Positions 14,614-22,712 of a DNA stretch of 40,787 nt are shown here, one piece after another. The notes below the pieces were generated by a model, which saw only the letters and a list, made by a program, of their open reading frames with translations, made no database searches and was not told where the DNA came from. The DNA is taken from the NCBI GenBank assembly GCA_003598015.1, contig QZKE01000091.1, forward strand, positions 1-40,787, in the 5' to 3' direction. Origin of the DNA: Actinomycetota bacterium (GTDB lineage: Bacteria; Actinomycetota; Geothermincolia; Geothermincolales; RBG-13-55-18). Position numbers and translations under genes: made by a program. Position 1 is the stretch's first letter. Every line of letters starts with the position of its first letter.

Positions 14614-17103
14614 ATGTCGGCAGTAGAGATGCGCTCTATCGAGGATATCGAGAAGAGCGGGCAGTGGTGGTGGTGGGCCGAGCACAAACGCTCGCAGAGA
14701 CTCGACTACCTGCGCAAGGCGATATGGAAGAAGGGAGCCAAGGGCTCGGGGTATAACCCCGGGGTCAAACTGGACCTGGAGAGGGCTCTGCTCTTCACCG
14801 ACGCCTTCAAGGCCAACGAGGCGGACAGCCTGAGGATGCGCTACGCCAAGGCGCTGGCCAACGTTTTCGACAACATCACCATCTTCATTCAGGACAACGC
14901 GCAGATAATGGGGTACCTGGGCTCGCGCCCCCATACCATTATCTGGCATCCGGAGATCCTCTTCCTCCTCAACGAGGACCTCTACAACGACCGCACCGTA
15001 ATCCCGGATCCTGAGGACGAGAACCTGGCCATCATCCGGGAGCTGTGCGACTACTGGAACCCGATATGTACGGGGGCGAAGGTCTTCAACCTGGTGCCGC
15101 CGGAGGAGATCGTCAAGCTCCTCACCGGGGTCATCGGCTGGGGGCTGCCTATCGCCAGGATAGGGTACGCCACCAAGCAGTGGGACTATATGTTCCGCCT
15201 GGGCCTGGAGGGGATCATCGCCGAGATCGACGCCCAGATGGCCGAGGCGGAAGAGCATATCTACAACAAGGTACCGGAACCGGACGAACTACGCTATTAC
15301 GAGAAACTGGACGTCTGGCAATCCATGAAAGTGATCCTGGAGGCCGTGATACGCTGGGCGCGCCGCTACAGCAGGCTGGCCAGGATCATCGCCGAGGACT
15401 TCGAGACAGACCCCAAGCGCAAGGAGGAACTGCTGCGCATCGCCGAGGTATGCGAGAAGGTCCCGGGCAAGCCGCCGGAGCACCTGCAGGAGTCGCTGCA
15501 GTTCGACCATTTCATCCAGATAGCCTGCCGCTATGAAGCGTGTGAGGGAGCCTGGCCCTGCCGCCCGGACTACTGGCACGGGCCCTTCTACGACAAGGAT
15601 GTAAACATCGAGGGGACCATCACTCACGAGGAGGCGATCGATCTCACCGGGGAGTTCCTCATCCGCTGTTACGAGGTGGGCTGGTTCTGGCTCATGCTCG
15701 CCCGCGACACCCTGCAGGGCATTACCGGAACTTGGGTATGGACCCTGGGCGGCGTGAACGAGGACGGCACCGACGCCTGCAACGACATGACCGACTGCAT
15801 GCTGGAGGCGGCACGCATGGTGCGGGTGGCCAACCCCACTTTCGCCTTCCGCTACCATCCCGCCGTCAGGATGAAAACCATGCGCCAGGTCTTCGAGTGC
15901 ATCCGTCAGGGGCTGGGTTATCCTTCCATGCGGAACGATCCCGTCCTCATCACCAACGCCATGCACTGGCACAAGCATCCCCTCAACGAGGCGCGGCGGT
16001 GGGTGCACCAGGCCTGCATGTCTCCCTGCCCGGACACCAAGCTTGGCTGCCAGCCCTTCCGTATGGCCAACGCCACCATCATCGCCGCCAAGGCCGTCGA
16101 GTACGCGCTCTTCGACGGCTACGACAACACCCTGCAGATGCAGTTCGGGCCGCACACCGGCGACGCCTCCAAGTTCGCGAGCTACGAGGAGCTCCATGAC
16201 GCCTGGTACACGCAGCTGAAGTGGATGATGGACACCCTGGTCAAGCTGACCAACGGCGGCCGCTACATGGCCGAGCATCTCGACCCGCGACCCCTGCTCA
16301 GCGGCCTCTATGAGAGATGCGTAGAGGAGGGCGTGGACTCATCCCATCCCTCCGAGCGGGGTAACTCCTGGGTGACCTTCTTCGCCTGGATGGAGACGGG
16401 CGACAGCCTGGCCGCGGTGAAGAAGCTGGTTTTCGAGGATAAGAAGTACACCATGCCCCAGCTCGTCGAGGCGCTGCAGGCCAACTGGGAGGGTTTCGAG
16501 GAGATGCGCATGGACTTCGTGCGCGCGCCCAAGTGGGGCAACGACGACGACTACGTGGACCAGGTGCACGTGCGCTGCCACCAGGACGTCGCCAAGCACT
16601 CCTGGGAGATCAAGGACCCCACCGGCAATCCCTGGCCTCCCCTGCCGGAGAACATCGCCGCCTACGTGACCAACGCCACCAAGGTGTGGGCGCTTCCCAA
16701 CGGGCGCAGGCTGGGCGACACCCTCTACGACGGTGGCTGCTCTCCGGGGGCGGGTATGGACAAGAAGGGGCCGACGGCCGTGCTGCGCTCGGTGGCCAAG
16801 ATAGACCATATCGGCGACGTGCGCGCCACACTGCTCAACCAGAGGCTCTCCCCCCAGCAACTGGCCGGGGAGAAGGGCTTCAACGTCTGGTACTCCTACA
16901 TTAAGACCTGGGCCGACCTGGGTATCGACCACGTGCAGTTCAACATGGTGGACAACGAGACCCTGAAGGCGGCCCAGAAGGAACCCGAGAAGTACCCCGA
17001 GCTCATCGTGCGCATCGCCGGCTACAGCGCCCACTTCGTGGACCTGAACAAGAAGACCCAGGATACCATCATCGCCCGCCACGTACAGGAGCTGGGAGGG
17101 TGA
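14614..17103 (+). CDS. Glycyl radical enzyme of the X-succinate synthase group, catalytic subunit (AssA/BssA-like)
   Basis: An 829-residue glycyl radical enzyme. The C-terminal radical motif is VRIAGYSAHFVDL (G803 is the predicted glycyl radical site). The thiyl radical Cys is most likely C468 in HQACMSPCPDTK, a context I associate with benzyl- and alkylsuccinate synthases rather than pyruvate formate-lyase or diol dehydratases. Such enzymes abstract a hydrogen from a hydrocarbon and add the carbon radical to fumarate. Sequence reading alone cannot tell alkyl-, benzyl-, naphthylmethyl- or hydroxybenzyl-succinate synthase apart; the nearby mutase and lack of Bbs-type genes favour alkanes. The ATG at 14614 has AGGGGG about 12 nt upstream, somewhat far; M6 (MRSIEDIEK) is an alternative. 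Two activases and several small Cys-rich subunits follow in the same direction. Confidence 0.9.
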   Translation: MSAVEMRSIEDIEKSGQWWWWAEHKRSQRLDYLRKAIWKKGAKGSGYNPGVKLDLERALLFTDAFKANEADSLRMRYAKALANVFDNITIFIQDNAQIMGYLGSRPHTIIWHPEILFLLNEDLYNDRTVIPDPEDENLAIIRELCDYWNPICTGAKVFNLVPPEEIVKLLTGVIGWGLPIARIGYATKQWDYMFRLGLEGIIAEIDAQMAEAEEHIYNKVPEPDELRYYEKLDVWQSMKVILEAVIRWARRYSRLARIIAEDFETDPKRKEELLRIAEVCEKVPGKPPEHLQESLQFDHFIQIACRYEACEGAWPCRPDYWHGPFYDKDVNIEGTITHEEAIDLTGEFLIRCYEVGWFWLMLARDTLQGITGTWVWTLGGVNEDGTDACNDMTDCMLEAARMVRVANPTFAFRYHPAVRMKTMRQVFECIRQGLGYPSMRNDPVLITNAMHWHKHPLNEARRWVHQACMSPCPDTKLGCQPFRMANATIIAAKAVEYALFDGYDNTLQMQFGPHTGDASKFASYEELHDAWYTQLKWMMDTLVKLTNGGRYMAEHLDPRPLLSGLYERCVEEGVDSSHPSERGNSWVTFFAWMETGDSLAAVKKLVFEDKKYTMPQLVEALQANWEGFEEMRMDFVRAPKWGNDDDYVDQVHVRCHQDVAKHSWEIKDPTGNPWPPLPENIAAYVTNATKVWALPNGRRLGDTLYDGGCSPGAGMDKKGPTAVLRSVAKIDHIGDVRATLLNQRLSPQQLAGEKGFNVWYSYIKTWADLGIDHVQFNMVDNETLKAAQKEPEKYPELIVRIAGYSAHFVDLNKKTQDTIIARHVQELGG

Positions 17104-17158
17104 GGGCAGGCCTTACCGGGTCATGTGCGACGTGGTTGCCTGATAAGGGGGTAGAGCG

Positions 17159-17458
17159 ATGACCGATTGGGAGAGTATGCGCCAGCAGTGGCTGCAGGGC
17201 GCCATCACCAAGGGAAGACGGGAGATGCCCGAGAAGGCCTGCGCCATGTGCAGTAACTTCCGGCAGAGCTCGGCATCCGCGGCGGGGGATGGCATCTGCT
17301 CCGTGATCAAACATGACGAGCAGAACAGGGTGGTTTTCGATAACACAGACGCCAGTGATTGCGGGCAATTCCTGGAGATGGACCGCATGCGGACGGATAC
17401 CAGCGAGTTCATGTGGGATCCCGAGTTCCGCCCGCAGCGGCAGCTGCATGAGAAGTAG
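17159..17458 (+). CDS. Small HiPIP-like Cys protein, putative succinate synthase subunit (copy 1)
   Basis: A 99-residue protein with C28-x2-C31, C47 and C68-x2-F, the Cys spacing seen in the small iron-sulfur subunits (BssB/BssC type) that bind and restrain the catalytic subunit of benzyl- and alkylsuccinate synthases. It follows the catalytic subunit by 55 nt and starts after AGGGGGTAGAGCG. A second copy at 20654 is ~77% identical by hand alignment (23 differences in 99), with the same 13-base ribosome-binding context. The C-terminal WDPEFRPQRQ tail is unchanged between copies and may be the docking segment. Cluster type and partner are inferred from family knowledge and position. Confidence 0.75.
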   Translation: MTDWESMRQQWLQGAITKGRREMPEKACAMCSNFRQSSASAAGDGICSVIKHDEQNRVVFDNTDASDCGQFLEMDRMRTDTSEFMWDPEFRPQRQLHEK

Positions 17459-17479
17459 CTGCAGGCGCGATAGTGGTTG

Positions 17480-17719
17480 ATGAAGATGATCGCTTGTGCC
17501 AGCTGTGGTTGCACGGGTTCCCCGGGGGATTTCACCTACCTGGCTCCGGCAGGAGGCACCGGGCCCGCAACCCTGCGGCGTTGTCCCGCCTGTGGCGAGC
17601 TGATCATCGTGGATGAACTCGAGGAACAGGAGGAGAGCGCCCCTTCGTCCGGGCCGTGGGGTTCGGGTGATATGCGGGACAGGAGGTTGACGGAGAAGGA
17701 TAGGGAGGTAGAGAAGTGA
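17480..17719 (+). CDS. Rubredoxin-like Cys-knuckle protein A
   Basis: A 79-residue protein. The N-terminal half has two Cys pairs, CASCGCTG and RCPACGELIIVDEL, in rubredoxin/zinc-ribbon spacing; the C-terminal half is acidic/charged and likely disordered. It is related to the next gene (57 aa) and to the one at 20217: all share CxxCG-x-x-G, a [D/E]F and [R/E]CPxC-x3-[I/V]. The start is uncertain because no good Shine-Dalgarno is present; ATG at 17480 is taken, with TTG 17477 and ATG 17486 as alternatives. Its stop overlaps the GTG of the next gene. Metal (Fe or Zn) and role are unknown; electron transfer to the activases is one idea. Confidence 0.65.
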   Translation: MKMIACASCGCTGSPGDFTYLAPAGGTGPATLRRCPACGELIIVDELEEQEESAPSSGPWGSGDMRDRRLTEKDREVEK

Positions 17720-17889
17720 TCAAGTGTGAGAGCTGCGGATACGAGGGCGTGAAATCGGATTTTCGCTACCTGTATAACACCACTCTCGACGCCGAGACCG
17801 CTTACCGCGAGTGTCCGAAATGCTACGGGTGGGTGGTCGTGAACGAGCTGCAGGAAGAGAAGGTGGAGAAGTCCCTCGAGAAGGCTTGA
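17716..17889 (+). CDS. Rubredoxin-like Cys-knuckle protein B (57 aa)
   Basis: A 57-residue protein starting at GTG 17716, which overlaps the previous stop (GTGA), with GGGAGG upstream. CESCGYEG and ECPKCYGW give two CxxC pairs about 30 residues apart, the spacing of rubredoxins and small zinc ribbons, followed by VVVNELQEE and a short charged tail. It is a paralogue of the proteins encoded at 17480 and 20217. The tight overlap says it is translated with its neighbour, so the pair is probably needed in equal amounts. Function unknown. Confidence 0.7.
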   Translation: MIKCESCGYEGVKSDFRYLYNTTLDAETAYRECPKCYGWVVVNELQEEKVEKSLEKA

Positions 17890-17964
17890 GGCGCGCAGGC
17901 TCGTCCGCCGGCGCGCAGCGCCGCATGCGGCCCGCGCGTCCGGACGCGGATAAAGAGGAGTGAG

Positions 17965-18903
17965 ATGGATCGCGAGGTTATCGTCACAAATATCCAGCGC
18001 TATTCCATTAACGACGGCCCGGGAATACGCACCACCGTTTTTCTCAAGGGATGCGCGCTCAACTGCGCCTGGTGCCATAACCCCGAATGTATCAGCTTTA
18101 CACCGGAGATCTACTGGAAGCAGTCCCTCTGCCGGCAGTGCGGGCGCTGCTTCGACGCCTGCGAACAGGGGGCCATTCAACCCCCTATCGCCCTGGGGCA
18201 GGATGACGATCACCAGCACTACCACAAGATCGACGCCTCACGCTGCAACCAGTGCATGGCGTGCGTCGAAGCCTGCATCTACGACGCCCTGGTCAGGGTG
18301 GGCGAGCCCAAGACGGTGGAGGAGATCCTGGAGGAAGTGGAAAGGGACCTCCCCTTCTACCTGAACTCCGGAGGCGGTATGACCGTGACCGGGGGGGAGC
18401 CTACGGCCTTCCCCGAGTTCACCGTGGATCTGCTGCGCGAGGCCAAAGAACGGGGTATACACAACTGCCTGGACACCAGCGGCTTCTGCGATTGGGAGAT
18501 CCTGGATGGCATGCGCCCCTACGTGGACATCTTTCTCTACGACGTCAAGTGCCTCAGCGGCAAACAGCACATCCTGCGCACCGGGGTCAACAACTCACCC
18601 ATCCTCGCCAACCTCACCCGGCTGGCCGAGGCGGGCGAGGAGATCATCGTGCGCATACCGGTCATCCCCGGTTTCAACGACGCGGTGGAGCAGATGGAGA
18701 AGGTGGCCGATTTCCTGGAACGCCTGGGGCCTAACCTCTTGCAGGTGGACCTGCTCCCCTTCCATAACTGGTGCCAGGACAAGTACCGCTGGTTGGGGCT
18801 GGAGTGGGAGTACAGGGACACGGGGAGCATATCTGTCAGCGAAGTGGACGACCTGCTGGACGTGCTGGAGGACAGGGGACTGAACACGACTATCGGAGGC
18901 TGA
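17965..18903 (+). CDS. Glycyl radical enzyme activating enzyme 1 (AssD/BssD-like)
   Basis: A 312-residue radical SAM activase that installs the glycyl radical on the succinate synthase. The radical SAM cluster is C30-x3-C34-x2-C37 (GCALNCAWC), preceded by GPGIRTTVFLKG. A ferredoxin-like insert with two more 4Fe-4S sites follows (C56/C59/C62/C66 and C94/C97/C100/C104), as in BssD-type activases. The SAM-binding GGEP motif (TGGEPTAFPEF) and a late HNWCQDKYRWLG segment complete the family picture. AGGAG lies just before the ATG. It sits downstream of the catalytic subunit, whereas the bss operon puts the activase first. A second activase follows 24 nt later. Confidence 0.9.
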   Translation: MDREVIVTNIQRYSINDGPGIRTTVFLKGCALNCAWCHNPECISFTPEIYWKQSLCRQCGRCFDACEQGAIQPPIALGQDDDHQHYHKIDASRCNQCMACVEACIYDALVRVGEPKTVEEILEEVERDLPFYLNSGGGMTVTGGEPTAFPEFTVDLLREAKERGIHNCLDTSGFCDWEILDGMRPYVDIFLYDVKCLSGKQHILRTGVNNSPILANLTRLAEAGEEIIVRIPVIPGFNDAVEQMEKVADFLERLGPNLLQVDLLPFHNWCQDKYRWLGLEWEYRDTGSISVSEVDDLLDVLEDRGLNTTIGG

Positions 18904-18927
18904 GAGGACGGACGCGAGGAAGTGGAC

Positions 18928-19851
18928 ATGAAGGGGCAGGTAGGTTTCATCAACGATATACAGCTCTATTCGTTGTGCGACGGCCCGGGGATACGCTCCA
19001 CCGTCTTCCTCAAGGGCTGCCTTCTCAACTGCAGATGGTGCCATAATCCCGAGGGCAACCGGCGCTATCCGCAGGTGTTCCCATACCAGACCAACTGCAA
19101 CGATTGCGGGGATTGCCTGGAGGCCTGCCCCGCGCAGGCCATCGAGATGCCCGAACCGTGCCGGCCGCGCATACTACGGGAACGCTGTATCGATTGTCTC
19201 CAGTGCGCCGAGGTATGCGGGGAAGGGGCCATGGTGGTGTGGGGCAGGATGGTGAGCGTGGAAGAGGTCATGGAAGAGGTGCAGGCGGATAAGCCCTTCT
19301 ACAGACATTCCGGCGGCGGCATGACCCTCTCTGGGGGGGAACCCCTCGCCCAGCCGGAATTCGCTCGCGCCATCATGGCGGCTGCGAAGGCGAGGGGCAT
19401 CAGTACGGCGCTGGACACCTGTGGCTGCGCCGCATGGGAGGTCGTGGAGGGGATCCTGGAGGTAACGGACCTCGTGCTGCTGGACCTCAAGCACATGGAC
19501 CCCCATGCCCATCGCGAGCACTGCGGCGCCTCCAACCGCATCATCCTGGAAAACGCCGCGAGGATAGCGGCCCTGGACATGCCGCTGCGCCTGCGCATTC
19601 CCCTCATCCCGGGGTTCAACGACAGCGAGGAAAACCTCGTCCGCACCGCCGAGTTCATCGGCGGCCTGTGCCGCAACGGCCGGGAGTACGAGGTCGACAT
19701 ACTACCCTACCATCCGTACGCCGGCGCCAAGTACAGGATTTTCGGATTGGATTACCCTTTCCCCGAGGGGGAGGGATATCCAGAGGACAGACTCTCCGGG
19801 ATAGTGGACCTGTTCGTATCCCGGGACCTCACGGTCACCGTGGGTGGATAG
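18928..19851 (+). CDS. Glycyl radical enzyme activating enzyme 2 (AssD/BssD-like)
   Basis: A 307-residue paralogue of the preceding activase. It has C31-x3-C35-x2-C38 (GCLLNCRWC) and two ferredoxin-type Cys sets (CNDCGDCLEACPAQAI and CIDCLQCAEVCGEGAM). The GGEP motif (SGGEPLAQPEF) and the C-terminal YHPYAGAKYRIFGLDY are typical of the family. The ATG at 18928 has GAGGA seven bases upstream; the in-frame GTG at 18922 is too close to it. Only one glycyl radical enzyme is encoded in the window, so this copy either serves a second enzyme elsewhere, works with its neighbour, or is a specialised variant. The two copies are clearly divergent, so this is not a recent duplication. Confidence 0.9.
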   Translation: MKGQVGFINDIQLYSLCDGPGIRSTVFLKGCLLNCRWCHNPEGNRRYPQVFPYQTNCNDCGDCLEACPAQAIEMPEPCRPRILRERCIDCLQCAEVCGEGAMVVWGRMVSVEEVMEEVQADKPFYRHSGGGMTLSGGEPLAQPEFARAIMAAAKARGISTALDTCGCAAWEVVEGILEVTDLVLLDLKHMDPHAHREHCGASNRIILENAARIAALDMPLRLRIPLIPGFNDSEENLVRTAEFIGGLCRNGREYEVDILPYHPYAGAKYRIFGLDYPFPEGEGYPEDRLSGIVDLFVSRDLTVTVGG

Positions 19852-19924
19852 AAGGAGGGCAGCCGATACACTCGACCGCGATGGCTTGCGGGATCGAGAA
19901 AAGGCTCAGTAAGGAGGTATGAGG

Positions 19925-20080
19925 ATGGGCTGTGGCGAGTGCAAATGGTTCTTCCCCCTGGATGAGGACCCCAACCGGGGTGACTGCGTGCAGCGGGAAT
20001 CGGATGAAAAGAGCGAGTACTATACGGCCAGACCCTGCGGCGCCGAGGATGCCGCTTGCGAGAAATTCGAGAAGAAGTAG
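19925..20080 (+). CDS. BssC-like small HiPIP-type subunit (51 aa)
   Basis: A 51-residue protein beginning MGCGECKWFFPLDED, with C3-x2-C6, C21 (RGDCVQRESDEKS) and C45-x2-F. This pattern, including the GDCV...DEKSxYY stretch, recalls the gamma subunit of benzylsuccinate synthase (BssC/TutF) and the small subunit of 4-hydroxyphenylacetate decarboxylase, which bind a low-potential 4Fe-4S cluster on the surface of the catalytic subunit. AAGGAGG sits seven bases before the ATG at 19925, which rules out the ATG at 19919. Right after the stop, CCGGGG (20081-20086) and CCCCGG (20095-20100) can form a hairpin. Confidence 0.8.
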   Translation: MGCGECKWFFPLDEDPNRGDCVQRESDEKSEYYTARPCGAEDAACEKFEKK

Positions 20081-20216
20081 CCGGGGCACCGGTCCCCCGG
20101 CCATCTCCGGAAGGGCCTTTCCGATATCGGTTATGCCTGGATGTGAAATACGCCTGCGGACCGGCGCAGCCCACAACGGTTTATAGTCGGCCGTTTGACG
20201 GAAAAGAGAGGCGCCC

Positions 20217-20567
20217 ATGGACATCACTTGTGACCGCTGCGGCTATGAGGGCAGTGGCGAGGAGTTCCGGCACATAGGCAACGCCATGTGCTGCGGTCCG
20301 CTCACCTTCCGGGAATGTCCCAGCTGCAGGAACCCGGTCATCTGCGACCGCCAGGAGATGCGTGAGGAGATCGAGGATACGGCCCGCGAGATATCGCACA
20401 GGGTCGAGGCCGCCATAGCCGGTAAGGATACCATCCAGGCCAGGGACCTCCTGAAGGAGTTGTCCTTTCTTAATCAATGCCTGAACCTCGACGCCATCAA
20501 CGACTACGTGCGGGAGAAGAAGCGGCAGGTCAACCGCATCGACCGCGCCGCGGCTTCTCCTTCTTGA
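20217..20567 (+). CDS. Rubredoxin-like Cys-knuckle protein C with helical tail
   Basis: A 116-residue protein. The first ~50 residues are the same kind of Cys knuckle as the proteins encoded at 17480 and 17716 (CDRCGYEG ... ECPSCRNPVICD), with two extra Cys in between (MCCG). The rest is a charged helical region (MREEIEDTAREISHRVEAA ... ARDLLKELSFLNQCLNLD) that could dimerise or dock on a partner. The ATG at 20217 follows AGAGAGG at normal distance. Placed between the BssC-like gene and the second copy of the 99-residue subunit, it is probably part of the same operon. Function not known. Confidence 0.68.
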   Translation: MDITCDRCGYEGSGEEFRHIGNAMCCGPLTFRECPSCRNPVICDRQEMREEIEDTAREISHRVEAAIAGKDTIQARDLLKELSFLNQCLNLDAINDYVREKKRQVNRIDRAAASPS

Positions 20568-20585
20568 GCGGCACAGGGCAAACTT

Positions 20586-20624
20586 GGGGTCAGGCAGAAG
20601 AACCGGGTATACTGAGTATCCGGT
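20586..20624. repeat. Solitary GGGGTCAGGC half-element
   Basis: GGGGTCAGGC at 20586-20595 matches the core of the inverted-repeat elements elsewhere in the window. It is followed by an imperfect dyad (ACCGG at 20602, CCGGT ending at 20624) instead of a matching far arm. It lies in the gap before the second 99-residue subunit gene. Could be a decayed element or chance. Confidence 0.35.
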
Positions 20625-20653
20625 ATGTGGCCGCTCCAGAAGGGGGTAGAGCG

Positions 20654-20953
20654 ATGACCGATTGGGAACAGATGCGCCAGCAACTGATCCAGGGCGCTAT
20701 AAGCAAGGGGCGCCGGGAGATGCCGGAAAGGGCCTGCGGCAAATGTAAGAACTTCCGGCAGAACTCGGTTTCGGCGACAGGAGACGGTATCTGTTCGGTG
20801 ATCAAGCAGGACGAGCAGAACAGAATCGTCTTCGACAACACCGACGCCGCCGACTGTCCTCACTTCACGTTGATAGAACGCGTGAGGACGGACACCAGCG
20901 AATTCATGTGGGACCCCGAGTTCAGGCCGCAGCGGCAGATGGACGAGAAGTGA
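20654..20953 (+). CDS. Small HiPIP-like Cys protein, putative succinate synthase subunit (copy 2)
   Basis: A 99-residue paralogue of the protein encoded at 17159: the same C28-x2-C31, C47 and C68-x2-F layout, the same ends (MTDWE... and ...WDPEFRPQRQ), 76 of 99 residues identical by hand. The ribosome binding context AGGGGGTAGAGCGATGACC is also copied, so the duplication included the upstream bases. Differences cluster around the first Cys pair and just after the last Cys, so the two may bind different partners or cluster environments. It is the last plus-strand gene of the succinate-synthase run, convergent with birA. Confidence 0.75.
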   Translation: MTDWEQMRQQLIQGAISKGRREMPERACGKCKNFRQNSVSATGDGICSVIKQDEQNRIVFDNTDAADCPHFTLIERVRTDTSEFMWDPEFRPQRQMDEK

Positions 20954-21034
20954 TACCATCCGCCCCGTTGCGGCTCGAGGCATACGGCCGCCATGCCACG
21001 AGACTACCGCTGCCGCGGGACGGATTTCATCACA

Positions 21035-21799
21035 TTACGAACCGCACGGAGGATTCCCGCCTCCACCGCGCCGCATATCTCCGGCTGCCAGCCTCAGCGT
21101 CCTGCCTTCGACCTCGAGCAGGACGTTCCCGCCGTCATCGACCCCCCGCATGAATCCCTCGATAATCCCCTCCCCGAACCCCCGCTCGTCCAGGACGGCG
21201 AAGGGCGGATCGACCCGGATGGCCTCTCCCATGAATGCGAGGTTGCGCCGGTATTCCGACCACCACTCTACGCGGTCTCCCCTCAGCCTCGTCTCGAGCT
21301 CGTGCAGCAGCTCCACCAGGAGCTCCTCGTTGTCCCATATCCTCCCCTCCTCGATGAGCAGGGAGGTTGGTTTCAGCTTGGTGGGCAGGTCCAGTTCCCC
21401 AGGGAGGTAGCCGACGTTCAGTCCGAGGCCGGCAATGACGTATTCCACGTTCCTCGCAGCGTATACCTCGCAGAGGACACCTCCTGCCTTGCGGTCCCCG
21501 TAGACCAGATCGTTCGGCCACTTGAGGAGAGGGCCTTCTCCTCCCGACGCGACGATGGCGGCGCGCGCGGAGAGCGCCACCAGCATGGCCGATTCGAAAC
21601 CACCCAGGTCCGCCAGGACCGTGCTGACCAGGAGGCTCTTGCCCGGGAGATCCAGCCACGTCCTTCCCATCCTGCCCCTGCCGCCCGTCTGGTGGCGCGC
21701 CGTCACCACCAGCCGGGATGACGCCCCCGCATCGAGGAGTCTCTTCGCCTCCAGGTTGGTCGAATCGATGGACTCGAATGAGCGAACGTCCCACTCCAT
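21035..21799 (-). CDS. birA: Biotin--[acetyl-CoA-carboxylase] ligase, monofunctional
   Basis: A 254-residue biotin protein ligase, which attaches biotin through biotinyl-AMP to the Lys of biotin carboxyl carrier domains. The biotin/ATP loop is GGRGRMGRTWLD, followed by KWPNDLVYGDRKAGGVLCE and GLGLNVG, all typical. It begins directly with the catalytic domain (SFESIDSTNLEAKR), so there is no N-terminal DNA-binding domain and it cannot act as the E. coli-type biotin repressor. The start at 21799 has AGGAGG 10 nt upstream. Its natural target, a biotin carrier fusion, is encoded at 22713, and a biotin transporter gene lies divergently at 22025. Confidence 0.9.
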   Translation of the reverse strand: MEWDVRSFESIDSTNLEAKRLLDAGASSRLVVTARHQTGGRGRMGRTWLDLPGKSLLVSTVLADLGGFESAMLVALSARAAIVASGGEGPLLKWPNDLVYGDRKAGGVLCEVYAARNVEYVIAGLGLNVGYLPGELDLPTKLKPTSLLIEEGRIWDNEELLVELLHELETRLRGDRVEWWSEYRRNLAFMGEAIRVDPPFAVLDERGFGEGIIEGFMRGVDDGGNVLLEVEGRTLRLAAGDMRRGGGGNPPCGS

Positions 21800-21929
21800 C
21801 CGCGCTATCCCTCCTGCGGCCGGCCCCAACCGTGCCTTTGTAACGGCTTGACCTCAATATACCCGGTCATCAGCGTCTCTCGGCTCTGCCCTACAACGTT
21901 TCTACATCCTTGCAAGGCCGTGTCATAAA

Positions 21930-21993
21930 TGTTCACACTCACTAAATAAACAATATGTGTTTTTCCTTGACAACTCCCTGTTTTTCCTATAAA
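21930..21993 (+). promoter_or_regulatory. Candidate bioY promoter and upstream dyad
   Basis: TTGACA at 21967-21972 is followed by TATAAA at 21988-21993, a spacing of 15 nt, slightly short; overlapping A-rich hexamers give 17. Upstream, TGTTCA (21930-21935) and TAAACA (21947-21952) form an imperfect dyad in this AT-rich birA-bioY gap. A biotin-responsive regulator could bind there, but the BirA here lacks a DNA-binding domain and no regulator gene is adjacent. Confidence 0.4.
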
Positions 21994-22024
21994 AATAGAG
22001 CAAACTCCAAAAGGGGAGAAGCCC

Positions 22025-22618
22025 ATGTACCCACTACAGATAAACAATACCACGGCTAGAGCCATCTCCAAAGAGGGGGAGATGCTGGCGCGAGCCCTGC
22101 TCTTCGCCGCCCTTACCGGCATAGGGGCGCTCTTGCGCATCCCCACCTCTCCTGTACCCGTGACCATGCAGGTCTTCTTCGTTCTTCTCTCGGGTATGAT
22201 CCTGGGCCCCTATTGGGGGGCGCTGAGCCAGGTCCTCTATCTGGGTATGGGGTTGTGTGGAGCGCCCTTCTTCGCCGCGCCGCCCTATGCCGGACCCGCG
22301 GTGCTCTTCGGGCCCACCGGCGGCTACCTGTGGGGGTTCATCCTGGCGGCGGCCGCATCCGGCTGGACCAGCCGGAGACTCGCCGCGCGGGAGCGTTTTC
22401 CCGGCATGGGTTACCTGCTCGCCGGCATCGTGGGTATCGCCGCCATTTATTCCTGCGGCACCGCCTGGTTGGGCGCATGGCTGAGCCTGAACGGGGCCGG
22501 CGCATCCGCGGCCTTTGCCCTCGGCGTGAAGCCATTCATCCTGGTGGACCTGTTGAAGGCCCTGGGGGCCGCAACCCTGGCGAGGACCGTTCCACGCAAG
22601 TGGTCTCTGACGGTATGA
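22025..22618 (+). CDS. bioY: BioY family biotin transporter (ECF substrate-binding component)
   Basis: A 197-residue membrane protein that binds biotin for uptake. Six hydrophobic segments are visible. Family signatures include ARALLFAALTGIGALLRIPTSPVPVTMQVFFVLLSG, where PVPVTMQ is highly characteristic, GALSQVLYLGMGLCGAPFFA, and GPTGGYLWGF. GGGGAG precedes the ATG by seven bases. No ECF ATPase or T-component genes are nearby, so it either uses shared modules encoded elsewhere or works alone, as some BioY proteins do. Its position next to birA and the biotin enzyme genes suggests the organism relies on imported biotin. Confidence 0.93.
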   Translation: MYPLQINNTTARAISKEGEMLARALLFAALTGIGALLRIPTSPVPVTMQVFFVLLSGMILGPYWGALSQVLYLGMGLCGAPFFAAPPYAGPAVLFGPTGGYLWGFILAAAASGWTSRRLAARERFPGMGYLLAGIVGIAAIYSCGTAWLGAWLSLNGAGASAAFALGVKPFILVDLLKALGAATLARTVPRKWSLTV

Positions 22619-22712
22619 TAGAGAGAGCGGTAAAACACCCCGGCCGTTGATACCGCACCGCGATATCCCGAACGGCAGGGGCGGCCTTCGTATCTTGGAC
22701 AAAGAGGTGGAT

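Noticed and set aside
21930..21952. A classical BirA operator upstream of bioY
   Set aside because: The dyad does not match the known TTGTAAAC-type halves in orientation, and the encoded BirA lacks a DNA-binding domain.
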